From NCBI RefSeq assembly GCF_000204645.1, contig NC_015422.1:2621001-2685000 (forward strand): 64,000 nucleotides of DNA. Direction: 5' to 3'. The notes beneath the pieces are model-generated. The model made no database searches and had not been told where the DNA came from. It was given only the letters and a program-made list of their open reading frames with translations. The position numbers and the translations under genes were made by a program. Shown here one piece after another: positions 26,207-34,807 of this stretch (the stretch's first letter is position 1; the number at the start of each line of letters is the position of its first letter). The stretch comes from Alicycliphilus denitrificans K601 (GTDB taxonomy: Bacteria > Pseudomonadota > Gammaproteobacteria > Burkholderiales > Burkholderiaceae_C).

Positions 26207-27240
26207 GCGAGGGCTCCTTCGAGCTGCGGCGCGGCCACCAGCTGCCGCGCGGCGGCGGCGATGGCATCGACCTGGGGAATGACGAACTGCTCCAGCGGGC
26301 GGCTGTAGGGAATGGGCACGTCGGGCACGGCCAGGCGCCTGACCGGGGCCTTGAGGCGCACGCTGTCGAGGTTCTCGGCCACCAGCGCGGCAATTTCGCC
26401 CGACAGGCCGAAGCTCAGGTAATCCTCGTCGGCCACCAGCAGGCGGCCGGTCTTGCGCACGGACTTGAGCACCGCCTCGCGGTCCAGCGGCACGATGGTG
26501 CGCAGGTCGATCACCTCGGCCTGGATGCCGGCCTGGGCCAGTTGTTCGGCCGCGAGCAGCGACTTCTGCACCATCTGGCTCAGCGTGACGATGGTCACGT
26601 CGCCGCCCTCGCGCACCACCTTGGCCTGGCCGAAGGGGATGGCGTACTGCTCCTCGGGCACCTCGTTGGTGCTGCCCTCGAAGTACGACATCCACGGCAG
26701 GCCCATGATGCCCTTGTGATAGAGGAAGACCACGGGGTTGTCGTCGCGGATGGCCTGGGTCATCAGGCCCTTGGCGTCGTAGGCGTTGGACGGCACCACC
26801 ACCTTCATGCCCGGCATGTGGGCGAAGGTCGCGTACAGGCACTGCGAGTGCTGGGCCGCGTCGTTGTAGCCGCCGCCGATGGCCGACATCAGCACCATGG
26901 GCAGCTTGATGTTGCCGCCGGCCATGTAGATGTTCTTGGCCATGTGGTTGTAGATCATGTCCATGCACACGCCGAAGAAGTCCACGAACATCAGCTCCGC
27001 GATGGGCCGCATGCCCTCGGCCGCCGCGCCTATGGCCGTGCCGATGAAGGCAGTCTCCGAGATCGGCGTGTCCATGATGCGGTCCTTGCCGTGCCTGGCC
27101 AGCAGGCCGCCGGTGGCGCCGAAGATGCCGCCGTACTTGCCGATGTCCTCGCCCATCACGAATACATCGGGATTGCGTTCGATTTCCTGGCCGATGGCTT
27201 CCGACACGGCCTGGGCCATGGTCAATTTGCGGGTTGTCAT
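26203..27240 (-). CDS. acoB: Acetoin/2-oxoacid dehydrogenase E1 component, beta subunit
   Basis: The 345-aa protein matches transketolase-like E1 beta subunits: FVMGEDIGKYGGIFGATGGL, TPISETAFIGTAIGAAAEGMRPI, and a C-terminal VIDLRTIVPLDREAVLKSV. With E1 alpha it would bind thiamine pyrophosphate and cleave acetoin to acetaldehyde and a hydroxyethyl group passed to lipoate. GGAGA precedes ATG at 27240. The 25-base gap from E1 alpha and ATGA overlap with the lipoyl gene mark one operon. Acetoin as substrate is inferred from the AcoR-like regulator; another 2-oxoacid or diketone is possible. Confidence 0.88.
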   Translation of the reverse strand: MTTRKLTMAQAVSEAIGQEIERNPDVFVMGEDIGKYGGIFGATGGLLARHGKDRIMDTPISETAFIGTAIGAAAEGMRPIAELMFVDFFGVCMDMIYNHMAKNIYMAGGNIKLPMVLMSAIGGGYNDAAQHSQCLYATFAHMPGMKVVVPSNAYDAKGLMTQAIRDDNPVVFLYHKGIMGLPWMSYFEGSTNEVPEEQYAIPFGQAKVVREGGDVTIVTLSQMVQKSLLAAEQLAQAGIQAEVIDLRTIVPLDREAVLKSVRKTGRLLVADEDYLSFGLSGEIAALVAENLDSVRLKAPVRRLAVPDVPIPYSRPLEQFVIPQVDAIAAAARQLVAAPQLEGALA

Positions 27241-27265
27241 GCTGGTCTCCGAAGTTCTGGGGGCG

Positions 27266-28273
27266 TTAGCAGAAGACGTGCAGCAGCGCGTCCTCGGGCT
27301 TGGGGTACGGGCTGCTGCGGCCGTACTCATAGGCCTCGGCGATGCGGGCGCTGACGCGCTGGCGCAGCGCCTGATCTGCCGCGTCGTCGAGCAGGCCGGA
27401 GCGGCGCAGGTGCTCGGCGAGGCGCGGTATCGGGTCGTTCTTGCGCAGCTCGGCCGCCTCGCCCTTGGGGCGGTAGGTCTCCGGGTCGCCCTGGAAGTGG
27501 CCCAGGTAGCGGTCGGTCTTGACCTCGATCAGCGTCGGCCCCTCGCCGCGCCGCGCGCGCTCGACGGCCACGCCGGCAGCCTCGTAGACCGCGAGCGCAT
27601 CGTTCTGGTCCACCAGCACGCCGGGCATGCCGTAGGCGGCGGCGCGGTCGGCGTTCCAGGCCACCGAGGTGGACTCGCTCTTCTCCACCGAGATCGCGTA
27701 CTTGTTGTCCTCGCAGACGAAGAGCACGGGCAGCTTCCACAGCGCCGCGAGGTTCATCGACTCGTGGAAAGCGCCCTGGTTGGTCGCCCCCTCGCCGAAG
27801 AAGGCCACGGCCACCCAGTCCTTGCCGCGCTTCTTGGCAGCCAGCGCGGCGCCGCAGGCCGGCGGCATGCTGGCGCCGATGATGCCGCTGCAGCTGAACT
27901 TGTGCGCCGGGTCGAACAAATGCATGTGCCCGCCCTTGCCGCGGCCCAGGCCCGTGTCCTTGCCGAACATCTCGGCCGTCATGGAATTGAGCGGCACGCC
28001 CTTGGCGATGGCGAAGTGGTGCGGGCGGTGCGAGCCGACCACGGTGTCGTCGTCGTGCAGATGGGCGCACACGCCGACTGCCACGGGCTCCTGCCCGGCC
28101 GCCAGGTGCATCTCGCCCGGCACGGGGCCGGAGCCGATGTCGAAGGCCAGGCCTTTCTGGATATGCGGCGGCAGCTTGCCTTCCATGTAGACCCGGGCCA
28201 TGGTCTCTTCGTATTCCCGGATCTCGATCATCTTCTCGTACATCCACAGCTTGCGCTCGGTGCTTGGATTCAT
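27266..28273 (-). CDS. acoA: Acetoin/2-oxoacid dehydrogenase E1 component, alpha subunit
   Basis: The 335-aa subunit has GEMHLAAGQEPVAVGVCAHL, GRGKGGHMHLFDPAHKFSCSGIIGA and the thiamine-pyrophosphate motif FFGEGATNQGAFHESMNLA (GDG/N type, here GEG...N). These are typical of AcoA and related E1 alpha proteins. ATG at 28273 has GGAGA upstream; the longer frame is not supported. It is the first gene of the operon, about 80 bases downstream of the likely start point of the -24/-12 promoter. Confidence 0.9.
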   Translation of the reverse strand: MNPSTERKLWMYEKMIEIREYEETMARVYMEGKLPPHIQKGLAFDIGSGPVPGEMHLAAGQEPVAVGVCAHLHDDDTVVGSHRPHHFAIAKGVPLNSMTAEMFGKDTGLGRGKGGHMHLFDPAHKFSCSGIIGASMPPACGAALAAKKRGKDWVAVAFFGEGATNQGAFHESMNLAALWKLPVLFVCEDNKYAISVEKSESTSVAWNADRAAAYGMPGVLVDQNDALAVYEAAGVAVERARRGEGPTLIEVKTDRYLGHFQGDPETYRPKGEAAELRKNDPIPRLAEHLRRSGLLDDAADQALRQRVSARIAEAYEYGRSSPYPKPEDALLHVFC

Positions 28274-28364
28274 GGTGATGTCTCCGTCTGTCGTTGGGTA
28301 CCTGCCCGCCGGATGCGCCGGCCAGGCCATGGATGAACGCGACCGCGCTCACGCCTGTCTCAGC

Positions 28365-28379
28365 GCAAGCGGTGTGCCA
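28365..28379 (-). promoter_or_regulatory. Sigma-54 (-24/-12) promoter of the acetoin-type operon
   Basis: Read on the minus strand, TGGCACACCGCTTGC is an exact match to TGGCAC-N5-TTGC. The start point would be near 28353, about 80 bases before the E1 alpha ATG. The adjacent AcoR-like activator belongs to the class that acts only on such promoters. Confidence 0.88.
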
Positions 28380-28500
28380 GCCGGCGCTCGAACTCCAACG
28401 AATACGGGTAAATCCCAGGAAATACCGGCATGCAAGCCCGGATTCCAGAGGCGCGGCCTTCCGCGCGGCCCGCAGGCCGGGGTTGCCGCGCCGCGGCGCA

Positions 28501-28568
28501 TGCGACAGGTGCAGCAACCGGATGCGACAGTCGTCGCATCGGCATGTCCACGCGGCGACAGATGTCGC
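28501..28568. promoter_or_regulatory. Candidate upstream activator sites (UAS) for the AcoR-like protein
   Basis: Two inverted repeats lie about 145-190 bases upstream of the -24/-12 promoter: arms GATGCGAC and GTCGCATC with a 4-bp centre (28521-28540), and GCGACA-GA-TGTCGC (28555-28568). A half site TGCGACA begins at 28501. All share the core TGCGACA, and the distance is typical for sigma-54 enhancers. The rest of the 335-base gap between E1 alpha and the Lrp gene shows no gene. Confidence 0.65.
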
Positions 28569-28608
28569 AGGGCGGTTTTCAGCGGGCTTCGGTACCTTGC
28601 CGCAGGGC

Positions 28609-29070
28609 CTACCTATCCACGAGCAGCGGCAGGTCGGCCTTCTTGAGCGTGCGCAGCACGAAGCTGGAGCGGCTGTGGCGTATGCCCTTGATCTTGTAGA
28701 GCTTCTCGCGCAGCAGGCGCTCGTAGTCGCGCGTGTCTCTGACCACCACGCGCAGCAGGTAGTCGTAATCGCCCGAGACGAGGTGCGCCTCCACCACCTC
28801 GGGGATGCTGGCCAGCACCTCGCCGAACTTCTCCAGCGTGTTGTCGGAGTGGCTGTCCAGCGTCACCTGCACGAGCACCGTGTCGGCAAGGTCGAGCGCC
28901 TGGGGATTGAGGCGCACGGTGTAGCCCTCGATCACGCCGGCCTCTTCCATTTTCTTGATGCGGCCCCAGCACGGCGATGGGCTCAGGCCCACGGCGGCAC
29001 CGATTTCCTGCAGGCTGGCGCGCGCATTGGCCTGCAGCACGGAGAGAATTTTTCTGTCGAGGCGATCCAT
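28609..29070 (-). CDS. Lrp/AsnC-family transcriptional regulator
   Basis: The 153-aa protein has an N-terminal helix-turn-helix (residues about 18-45, ASLQEIGAAVGLSPSPCWGRIKKMEEAG) and a C-terminal RAM ligand-binding domain with YTVRLNPQALDLADTVLVQVTL and VSGDYDYLLRVVVRD. Length is normal. It lies upstream of the acetoin-type operon in the same direction but beyond the enhancer-like repeats, so it probably has its own AT-rich promoter near 29075-29140. Its targets are unknown; it may regulate the divergent TRAP transporter operon. Confidence 0.88.
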   Translation of the reverse strand: MDRLDRKILSVLQANARASLQEIGAAVGLSPSPCWGRIKKMEEAGVIEGYTVRLNPQALDLADTVLVQVTLDSHSDNTLEKFGEVLASIPEVVEAHLVSGDYDYLLRVVVRDTRDYERLLREKLYKIKGIRHSRSSFVLRTLKKADLPLLVDR

Positions 29071-29355
29071 TCGGCCAATTATTCAATAAATCAAAAATGT
29101 ACAGAATAATTTTCTGCAAACTACCGAAATAAAGAGAAATTCAGCAAATCCATCCGGCGCATGGCGCGCATACTTCATCCCATCAAGGCGCTCTTACCGG
29201 AGCGCATGAAACTGACGAGGCCCCGCCTGGTTACCGCCGGGCGGGGGCTTGGCAAGAACGAATCCCCTGCTCTCCCCGAAAACCCCGATGCCCCGGGTTA
29301 TGCTGCGTTGCCATAATTTTCCAGTGGCATAACCGCAGACACTACAGGAGACGAC

Positions 29356-30327
29356 ATGCAACTGACCAAACTTGCGCTGGGCCTGGGCTTGGCACTGGGC
29401 ATCACCGCAACGGCGTTTGCACAGACGACGATGCGCATCAGCATCTCGGTGGCGCAGAACTCGCACCAGGGCGTGGCGATCGACACCTTCGCCAAGGAGG
29501 TCGAGAAGCGCACGGGCGGGCGCTACAAGATCCAGACCTTCTACAACGGCGCACTGGGCGGCGAGCGCGAGTCCATCGAGGCCGTGCAGCTCGGCACGCA
29601 GGAGCTGGCGTTCAGCTCCACCGGCCCCGTGCCCAACTTCGTGCCCGAGGCCAAGATCCTCGACGTGCCCTTCCTGTTCCGCGACAAGGCGCATGCGCGC
29701 GCCGTGCTCGACGGCCCGATCGGCCAGGAGCTGCTCGGCAAGTTCGACGCCAAGGGCTTCAAGGCCCTGGCCTGGGCCGAGAACGGCTTTCGCCACATGA
29801 CCAACAGCAAGCGCGACGTGCGCTCGCCCGACGACCTCAAGGGCCTGAAGATGCGCACCATGGAGAACCCGGTGCACATCGCCGCCTACAAGGCCTTCGG
29901 CATCATCACCACGCCCATGGCCTTCCCCGAGGTGTTCACCGCGCTGCAGCAGGGCACGGTGGACGGGCAGGAGAACCCGCTGCCTGTCATCATCTCGGCC
30001 AAGTTCGACCAGGTGCAGAAGCATCTCTCGCTCACCGGTCACGTGTACTCGCCCTGCATTTTCCTGATGAACAAGGCCGCGTTCGACAAGCTCTCGTCGG
30101 CCGACAAGCAGGCTTTTCTCGACGCCGCCAAGGAGGGCGCCAAAGTCAACCGCGCCCGCGTCGACGAGGACGACGCCAAGGGCGTGGCCGACCTGCGCGC
30201 CAAGGGCATGACGGTGATCGACAACGTGGACAAGTCCAAGTTCGTCGCCGCGCTCACCCCGGTGAATGCGCAGTTCGAGAAGGAGTTCGGCAAGGCCAAT
30301 CTGGACAGGATCCGCAACTACAAGTAA
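29356..30327 (+). CDS. TRAP transporter substrate-binding protein DctP
   Basis: The 323-aa periplasmic protein has a signal peptide (cleavage after ATAFA near residue 22) and the DctP motifs GGRYKIQTFYNGALGGERE and LKGLKMRTMENPVHIAAYKAFG, with the conserved arginine that binds the substrate carboxylate. AGGAGA precedes the start. The two membrane genes follow after a hairpin. Substrate is a carboxylate or sugar acid that cannot be named. Confidence 0.9.
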   Translation: MQLTKLALGLGLALGITATAFAQTTMRISISVAQNSHQGVAIDTFAKEVEKRTGGRYKIQTFYNGALGGERESIEAVQLGTQELAFSSTGPVPNFVPEAKILDVPFLFRDKAHARAVLDGPIGQELLGKFDAKGFKALAWAENGFRHMTNSKRDVRSPDDLKGLKMRTMENPVHIAAYKAFGIITTPMAFPEVFTALQQGTVDGQENPLPVIISAKFDQVQKHLSLTGHVYSPCIFLMNKAAFDKLSSADKQAFLDAAKEGAKVNRARVDEDDAKGVADLRAKGMTVIDNVDKSKFVAALTPVNAQFEKEFGKANLDRIRNYK

Positions 30328-30337
30328 TGCTCTCGTC

Positions 30338-30382
30338 TTGATAGCTGCTAGTGCCCGCAGATCATGCGCTGCGGGCTTTTTT
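30338..30382 (+). terminator. Intra-operon terminator or attenuator after dctP, fused to a repeat fragment
   Basis: GCCCGCAG (30353-30360) pairs with CTGCGGGC (30369-30376) and is followed by six T residues. The sequence just before it (GATAGCTGCTAG at 30340) is the core of the interspersed repeat, so the hairpin seems to have arisen within a repeat copy. It would reduce transcription into the permease genes. Confidence 0.75.
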
Positions 30383-30402
30383 GATCCTTTTTTGCCTGAC
30401 GC

Positions 30403-30897
30403 ATGAAATCCCTTTTCCTTACCTGCGAGCGCTGGAGCAGCGCCATCGCCATGGGCGGCGCCTGCGCCATGCTGGCCCTGGCCGCGACGCTCGGCATGTT
30501 CCAGATCCTGATGCGCTTCGTCTTCGAGGAGCCGGCCGAGTGGACCGAGGTGCTGATCCGCTTCAGCCTGATCTGGATGGTGTTCCTGGCCATTCCCATG
30601 GCGTTCCGCCAGGGCGCCATGGTCAGCGTGGACGTGCTCTACCGCTGGAGCCCGCCGCGGCTGCGCCGCGTGCTCGACTGGGTGGTGTGCCTGGCGGCCC
30701 TGGCGCTCATCGCGATCATCGTCTGGTGGGGCTGGGACTATGCGCGCCGCGGCGGCGTGCAGAGCATGGCGGGACTGGAGTCGGTGTCCATGTTCTGGGC
30801 CTACCTGGCCATGCCCGTGGGCGGGCTGTTCAGCGTGCTGGGCATCGTGGGCAACCTGATCGACCCGCAGCGCCATGAACTGGAGACCGCACAATGA
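30403..30897 (+). CDS. TRAP transporter small permease DctQ
   Basis: This 164-aa membrane protein has four hydrophobic segments (about 20-40, 52-70, 95-113, 130-150) and the family segment FEEPAEWTEVLIRFSLIWMVFLAIPMAFR. Its stop overlaps the DctM start by four bases. Confidence 0.9.
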   Translation: MKSLFLTCERWSSAIAMGGACAMLALAATLGMFQILMRFVFEEPAEWTEVLIRFSLIWMVFLAIPMAFRQGAMVSVDVLYRWSPPRLRRVLDWVVCLAALALIAIIVWWGWDYARRGGVQSMAGLESVSMFWAYLAMPVGGLFSVLGIVGNLIDPQRHELETAQ

Positions 30898-32171
30898 CCG
30901 CCGTGATGATCTCCACCATGGTGCTGTGCTTCGCACTCACCATTTCCGTGGCCGTGTCCATCGGGCTGGCCTCGGTGCTGGGCATACAGGCGTCCAACGC
31001 CAACATGCTGATCTCCGTGAAGGAGATGTTCGGCGCCATCAACAAGTTTCCGCTGGCCGCCATCCCCTTCTTCATCCTGGCGGGCAACCTGATGGAGACG
31101 GGCGGCATATCGCGCCGCCTGGTCGACTTCGCCAAGAGCATCGTGGGCGGCGTGCAGGGCGGCCTGCCCATGACCTGCGTGCTCACCTGCATGATCTTCG
31201 CCGCCGTGTCGGGCTCGTCGGTGGCCACCACGTTCGCCATCGGCTCTATCCTGATCCCGGCGCTGATCAAGCACGGCTACCCCACGAGCTACGCCGCCGC
31301 GCTGCAGGCCACGAGCGCCGAGCTGGGCGTGATCATCCCGCCGTCCATCCCCATGATCCTCTACGGCGTCTCCGCCGAGGTGTCGATCGGCGAGCTGTTC
31401 ATCGCCGGCTTCGGCCCGGGCATCCTGATCAGCGGCGCGCTGATGCTCTTCGTGTGGGCCTATTGCAAGTACAAGGGCTGGGGCAAGCACGACGGCGACG
31501 GCCGCATGCCTTTCGGCCGCGCGCTGCTGAAGGCGGGCTGGGCGCTGCTCATGCCGGTGATCATCCTGGGCGGCATCTACGGCGGCATCTTCACGCCCAC
31601 CGAGGCCTCGGCCGTGGCCGTGTTCTACGCGCTCGTCGTGGGCATGCTGATCTACCGCGAGATCGGCCTCAAGGACCTGTACGCCGTGCTGCGCAAGTCG
31701 GCGCTATCGTCGGCGGTGATCATGTTCATCATCGCCAACGCAGGGCTGTTCGCCTTCCTCATCACGCGCGCGGGCGTGCCCGACGCGATCGGGCACTGGC
31801 TGCAGGAGGTGCTCAAGTCCCCGGCGTACTTCCTGCTGGGCGTGAACGCGGCACTGTTCGTGATCGGCATGTTCATCGAGACCAGCGCCGCCATCATCGT
31901 GCTCGGCCCCATCCTGGCGCCCGTGGCGACGCATTTCGGCATCGACCCGGTGCACTTCGGCCTGATCATGGTGGTGAACTTGGCGCTGGGCATGATCACG
32001 CCGCCCTTCGGCGTGAACCTGTTCGCGGCCTGCACGGTGGCGCGCATCTCGCTGGACCGCATCGTCGGCCACCTGCTGCCCTTCGTGTGCGTGATCCTGG
32101 CGTGCCTGATGGTCATCACCTACGTGCCGTCGCTGTCGCTGTTCCTGCGCGACCTGGTGTACGCCAGGTAG
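30894..32171 (+). CDS. TRAP transporter large permease DctM
   Basis: The 425-aa protein is the main membrane subunit, with about twelve hydrophobic segments and the signatures FPLAAIPFFILAGNLMETGG, SGSSVATTFAIGSILIPAL and IIPPSIPMILYGV. It couples substrate entry to the sodium gradient. Translationally coupled to dctQ. Confidence 0.92.
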   Translation: MTAVMISTMVLCFALTISVAVSIGLASVLGIQASNANMLISVKEMFGAINKFPLAAIPFFILAGNLMETGGISRRLVDFAKSIVGGVQGGLPMTCVLTCMIFAAVSGSSVATTFAIGSILIPALIKHGYPTSYAAALQATSAELGVIIPPSIPMILYGVSAEVSIGELFIAGFGPGILISGALMLFVWAYCKYKGWGKHDGDGRMPFGRALLKAGWALLMPVIILGGIYGGIFTPTEASAVAVFYALVVGMLIYREIGLKDLYAVLRKSALSSAVIMFIIANAGLFAFLITRAGVPDAIGHWLQEVLKSPAYFLLGVNAALFVIGMFIETSAAIIVLGPILAPVATHFGIDPVHFGLIMVVNLALGMITPPFGVNLFAACTVARISLDRIVGHLLPFVCVILACLMVITYVPSLSLFLRDLVYAR

Positions 32172-32189
32172 CGACCGGGCAGGTGCCGC

Positions 32190-33257
32190 TCAGCCCGGCA
32201 CCTTCTGGTACCAGGCGCAGCCATCCTCCCCCAGCGTCACCGTGGCTTCGGCGCGCGCCACCAGGTAGTTCAGGTGGGCCAGGCTCTCGCCCGTGGCCAG
32301 GCTCATCTGCATGTTGTCGGCAGTGACGGGGCGGGAAAACAGCGCGCCATAGACGTCGACGGCGCGCCGAGGCTCCTGCAGCGCCTCGCGCAGGCGGTCG
32401 AGCGCGCGGTGCTGGCTGTCCCTGAGCGCGGCGATGCGGCGATGCAGCCCGCAAAACGGCTGGTTGTGCGCCGGCAGCACCAGCACGTCGTCCGGCACCT
32501 CGCGCTCGATCTTGTCCAGCGAGGCCAGCCAGTCGGCCAGCGGGTTGGCGTCGGGCTCGGTGGGGAACACCGATACGTTGGACGAGATGCCCGGCAGCAC
32601 CTGGTCGCCGGAAATGAACAGCTTGCGCTCGGGGCAGTACAGGCAGACATGCTCGGGCGAGTGGCCGGAGCCCACCACCACGCGCCAGGCCTGCCCGCCT
32701 ATCGTGATCTCCTCGCCGCCCTGCAGACGCCGGTAGCTGTCGGGCAGCGCGTAGACCATCTTGCCGAAGCTGCCGAAGCGGGTTCGGTAGGTCTCTATGG
32801 CCTCCTCGCCCCAGCCCGCGCGCTGCAGGAAGCGGATCGCGTCATCGGGCGCCTCGCGGCCGGTGTCGGCGCCCAGGGCGCGGCAGCTCAGATACTCCAG
32901 CCGGCTGATCCACAGGCGGCAGCCAAACTTGCGCGTGAGCCAGCCGGCCATGCCGATGTGGTCCGGGTGCATGTGGGTGACGAAGACGCGCGTCACCCCT
33001 TGCGGCAGCACCGTGGCGAACAACTGGCGCCACGCGGCCGCCGTCTCGGTGGACCAGATGCCGGTATCCACCAGCGCCCAGCCTTCGCCGTCGCGGATGG
33101 CCCACAGGTTGATGTGGTCGAGCGAGAAAGGCAGGGACATGCGTATCCACCACACGCCCGGGGCTATCTCCTTGGCGCCTCCCCCCTGCGGCACCGGGCC
33201 GCAGGGAAGAACCAAGCCGTGTTTGTCGACCACTGTATCCTCGGTGTTCTTTTCCAT
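32190..33257 (-). CDS. MBL-fold metallo-hydrolase
   Basis: The 355-aa protein has the metallo-beta-lactamase metal motif THMHPDHIG (HxHxDH), a second histidine in GSGHSPEH, an aspartate in ISGDQVLPG and a C-terminal PAHNQPF. The fold covers residues about 30-265, followed by a helical C-terminal part seen in thioesterase-like and lactonase-like members. ATG at 33257 is chosen over a longer frame because it begins the conserved protein and has AAGGA upstream. It lies between a TRAP operon and the glycine riboswitch, facing the former. The substrate is unknown. Confidence 0.85.
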   Translation of the reverse strand: MEKNTEDTVVDKHGLVLPCGPVPQGGGAKEIAPGVWWIRMSLPFSLDHINLWAIRDGEGWALVDTGIWSTETAAAWRQLFATVLPQGVTRVFVTHMHPDHIGMAGWLTRKFGCRLWISRLEYLSCRALGADTGREAPDDAIRFLQRAGWGEEAIETYRTRFGSFGKMVYALPDSYRRLQGGEEITIGGQAWRVVVGSGHSPEHVCLYCPERKLFISGDQVLPGISSNVSVFPTEPDANPLADWLASLDKIEREVPDDVLVLPAHNQPFCGLHRRIAALRDSQHRALDRLREALQEPRRAVDVYGALFSRPVTADNMQMSLATGESLAHLNYLVARAEATVTLGEDGCAWYQKVPG

Positions 33258-33336
33258 CGTCGTCCTTCTTCTTTGCCAAAACCGCAGCTTAACGGAGCGC
33301 GCCTTTCGCCGCTCTCTGCGGTTAGAATCCACGGCT

Positions 33337-33536
33337 GTCAGGAGAGAGCCCGCGCGCCATGCGCGGGCCGCCGAAGGCGCAGGCGCAAAGCCTTAACGCT
33401 CAGGCAAAAGGACTGACGGCACGCCCGCAGCGATGCGGGCGTTTCCTTGCTGGAGAGAGGCGCCGCCGGCGCCCACCGAAGGAGCAACCCCCGCCGCCGC
33501 GGCAGGGCGAATCTCTCAGGTAAAGAGGACAGCAGG
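33337..33536 (+). promoter_or_regulatory. Tandem glycine riboswitch
   Basis: Two glycine aptamers precede gcvT. Aptamer 1 (33337-33417) is closed by GTCAG and CTGAC and carries GGAGAGAG, CCGAAGG and CTCAGGCAAAAGGAC. Aptamer 2 (about 33447-33536) is closed by GCTG and CAGC and carries GGAGAGAGG, ACCGAAGGAGCAA and CTCAGGTAAAGAGGAC. The 32-nt linker holds a 9-bp hairpin with a GCGA (GNRA) tetraloop at 33421-33442. Glycine binding should turn on the glycine cleavage operon. Confidence 0.93.
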
Positions 33537-33587
33537 GCAGATTCCGTGGCCTCGGCCATGGCCCGCATTTGCCCTGGAGAAACCACC

Positions 33588-34721
33588 GTGACCGCCTCTG
33601 CCGACGCCCTGCTCACCACCCCGCTCAACGCCCTGCACCTAGAGCTCGGCGCCCGCATGGTGCCCTTCGCGGGCTACTCCATGCCCGTGCAGTACCCCAC
33701 GGGCCTGATGGCCGAGCACCTGCACACGCGCGAGAAGGCGGGCCTGTTCGACGTGTCGCACATGGGTCAGCTCAAGCTCGTCGGCCCCGCTGCGGCGGCG
33801 GCGCTGGAGTCGCTCATGCCCGTGGACGTGATCGGCCTGCCCGTGGGCAAGCAGCGCTACGGCCTGCTGCTGAACGACGAGGGCGGGGTCATCGACGACC
33901 TGATGTTCTTCAACCAGGGCGACGACACCCTGTTCCTGATCGTCAACGGCGCGTGCAAGGCGGGCGACATCGCCCACATCCAGGCGCGCATCGGCCAGCG
34001 CTGCCAGGTGGTGACCATGCCCGACCAGGGCCTGCTGGCGCTGCAGGGGCCGCAGGCGGCCGCGGCGCTGGAGCGGCTGGTGCCCGGCGCCAGCCAGCTG
34101 GTGTTCATGAGCGGCGGCGGCTTCGACTGGAACGGCGCGTCGCTGTTCATCACCCGCAGCGGCTACACCGGAGAGGACGGCTTCGAGATCTCCGTGCCCG
34201 GCGCGCAGGCCGAGCAGTTCGCCCGCGCGCTGCTCGCGCAGCCCGAGGTCAAGCCCATCGGCCTGGGCGCGCGCAATTCGCTGCGCCTGGAAGCGGGCCT
34301 GTGCCTGTACGGCAACGACATCGACGCCACAACCACCCCGCCCGAGGCAGCGCTGAACTGGGCCATCCAGAAGGTGCGCCGCACGGGCGGCGCGCGCGCG
34401 GGCGGCTTTCCCGGCGCGGACAAGGTGCTGGCGCAGATCGACGACCCGGCCAGCCTCGCGCGCAAGCGCGTGGGCCTGATCGCCAAGGAGCGCGTGCCCG
34501 TGCGCGAGCCGGCGACGCTGGAGAACCTGGACGGCCAGCACATCGGCCAGGTCACCAGCGGGCTGCTGAGCCCCTCGCTCAACCAGCCCATCGCCCTGGC
34601 CTACGTGCAGCCCGACTACGCTGAAGCAGGCACCGAGCTGTTCGCCATGGTGCGCGGCAAGCCCGTGCCCATGGTGGTGGCGTCCACGCCCTTCCTGCCG
34701 CCGCGCTACCACCGGGGCTGA
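33588..34721 (+). CDS. gcvT: Glycine cleavage system aminomethyltransferase (T protein)
   Basis: The 377-aa T protein takes the aminomethyl group from the H protein and gives methylene-tetrahydrofolate and ammonia. Motifs include MVPFAGYSMPVQYP, LFDVSHMGQL, RSGYTGEDGFEI and GLGARNSLRLEAGL. GTG at 33588 is chosen, with GGAG nine bases upstream and the family-typical N-terminus; ATG at 33558 is a weaker alternative. It is directly downstream of the glycine riboswitch. Confidence 0.95.
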   Translation: MTASADALLTTPLNALHLELGARMVPFAGYSMPVQYPTGLMAEHLHTREKAGLFDVSHMGQLKLVGPAAAAALESLMPVDVIGLPVGKQRYGLLLNDEGGVIDDLMFFNQGDDTLFLIVNGACKAGDIAHIQARIGQRCQVVTMPDQGLLALQGPQAAAALERLVPGASQLVFMSGGGFDWNGASLFITRSGYTGEDGFEISVPGAQAEQFARALLAQPEVKPIGLGARNSLRLEAGLCLYGNDIDATTTPPEAALNWAIQKVRRTGGARAGGFPGADKVLAQIDDPASLARKRVGLIAKERVPVREPATLENLDGQHIGQVTSGLLSPSLNQPIALAYVQPDYAEAGTELFAMVRGKPVPMVVASTPFLPPRYHRG

Positions 34722-34807
34722 TTTCCCCCGATTCCTGCCGGCCCCGGGGCGGATACATTGCGCCCTGGGCCTTCTCGCAAACCCCTTTTCTTTTTCCGGA
34801 GCCTTCC

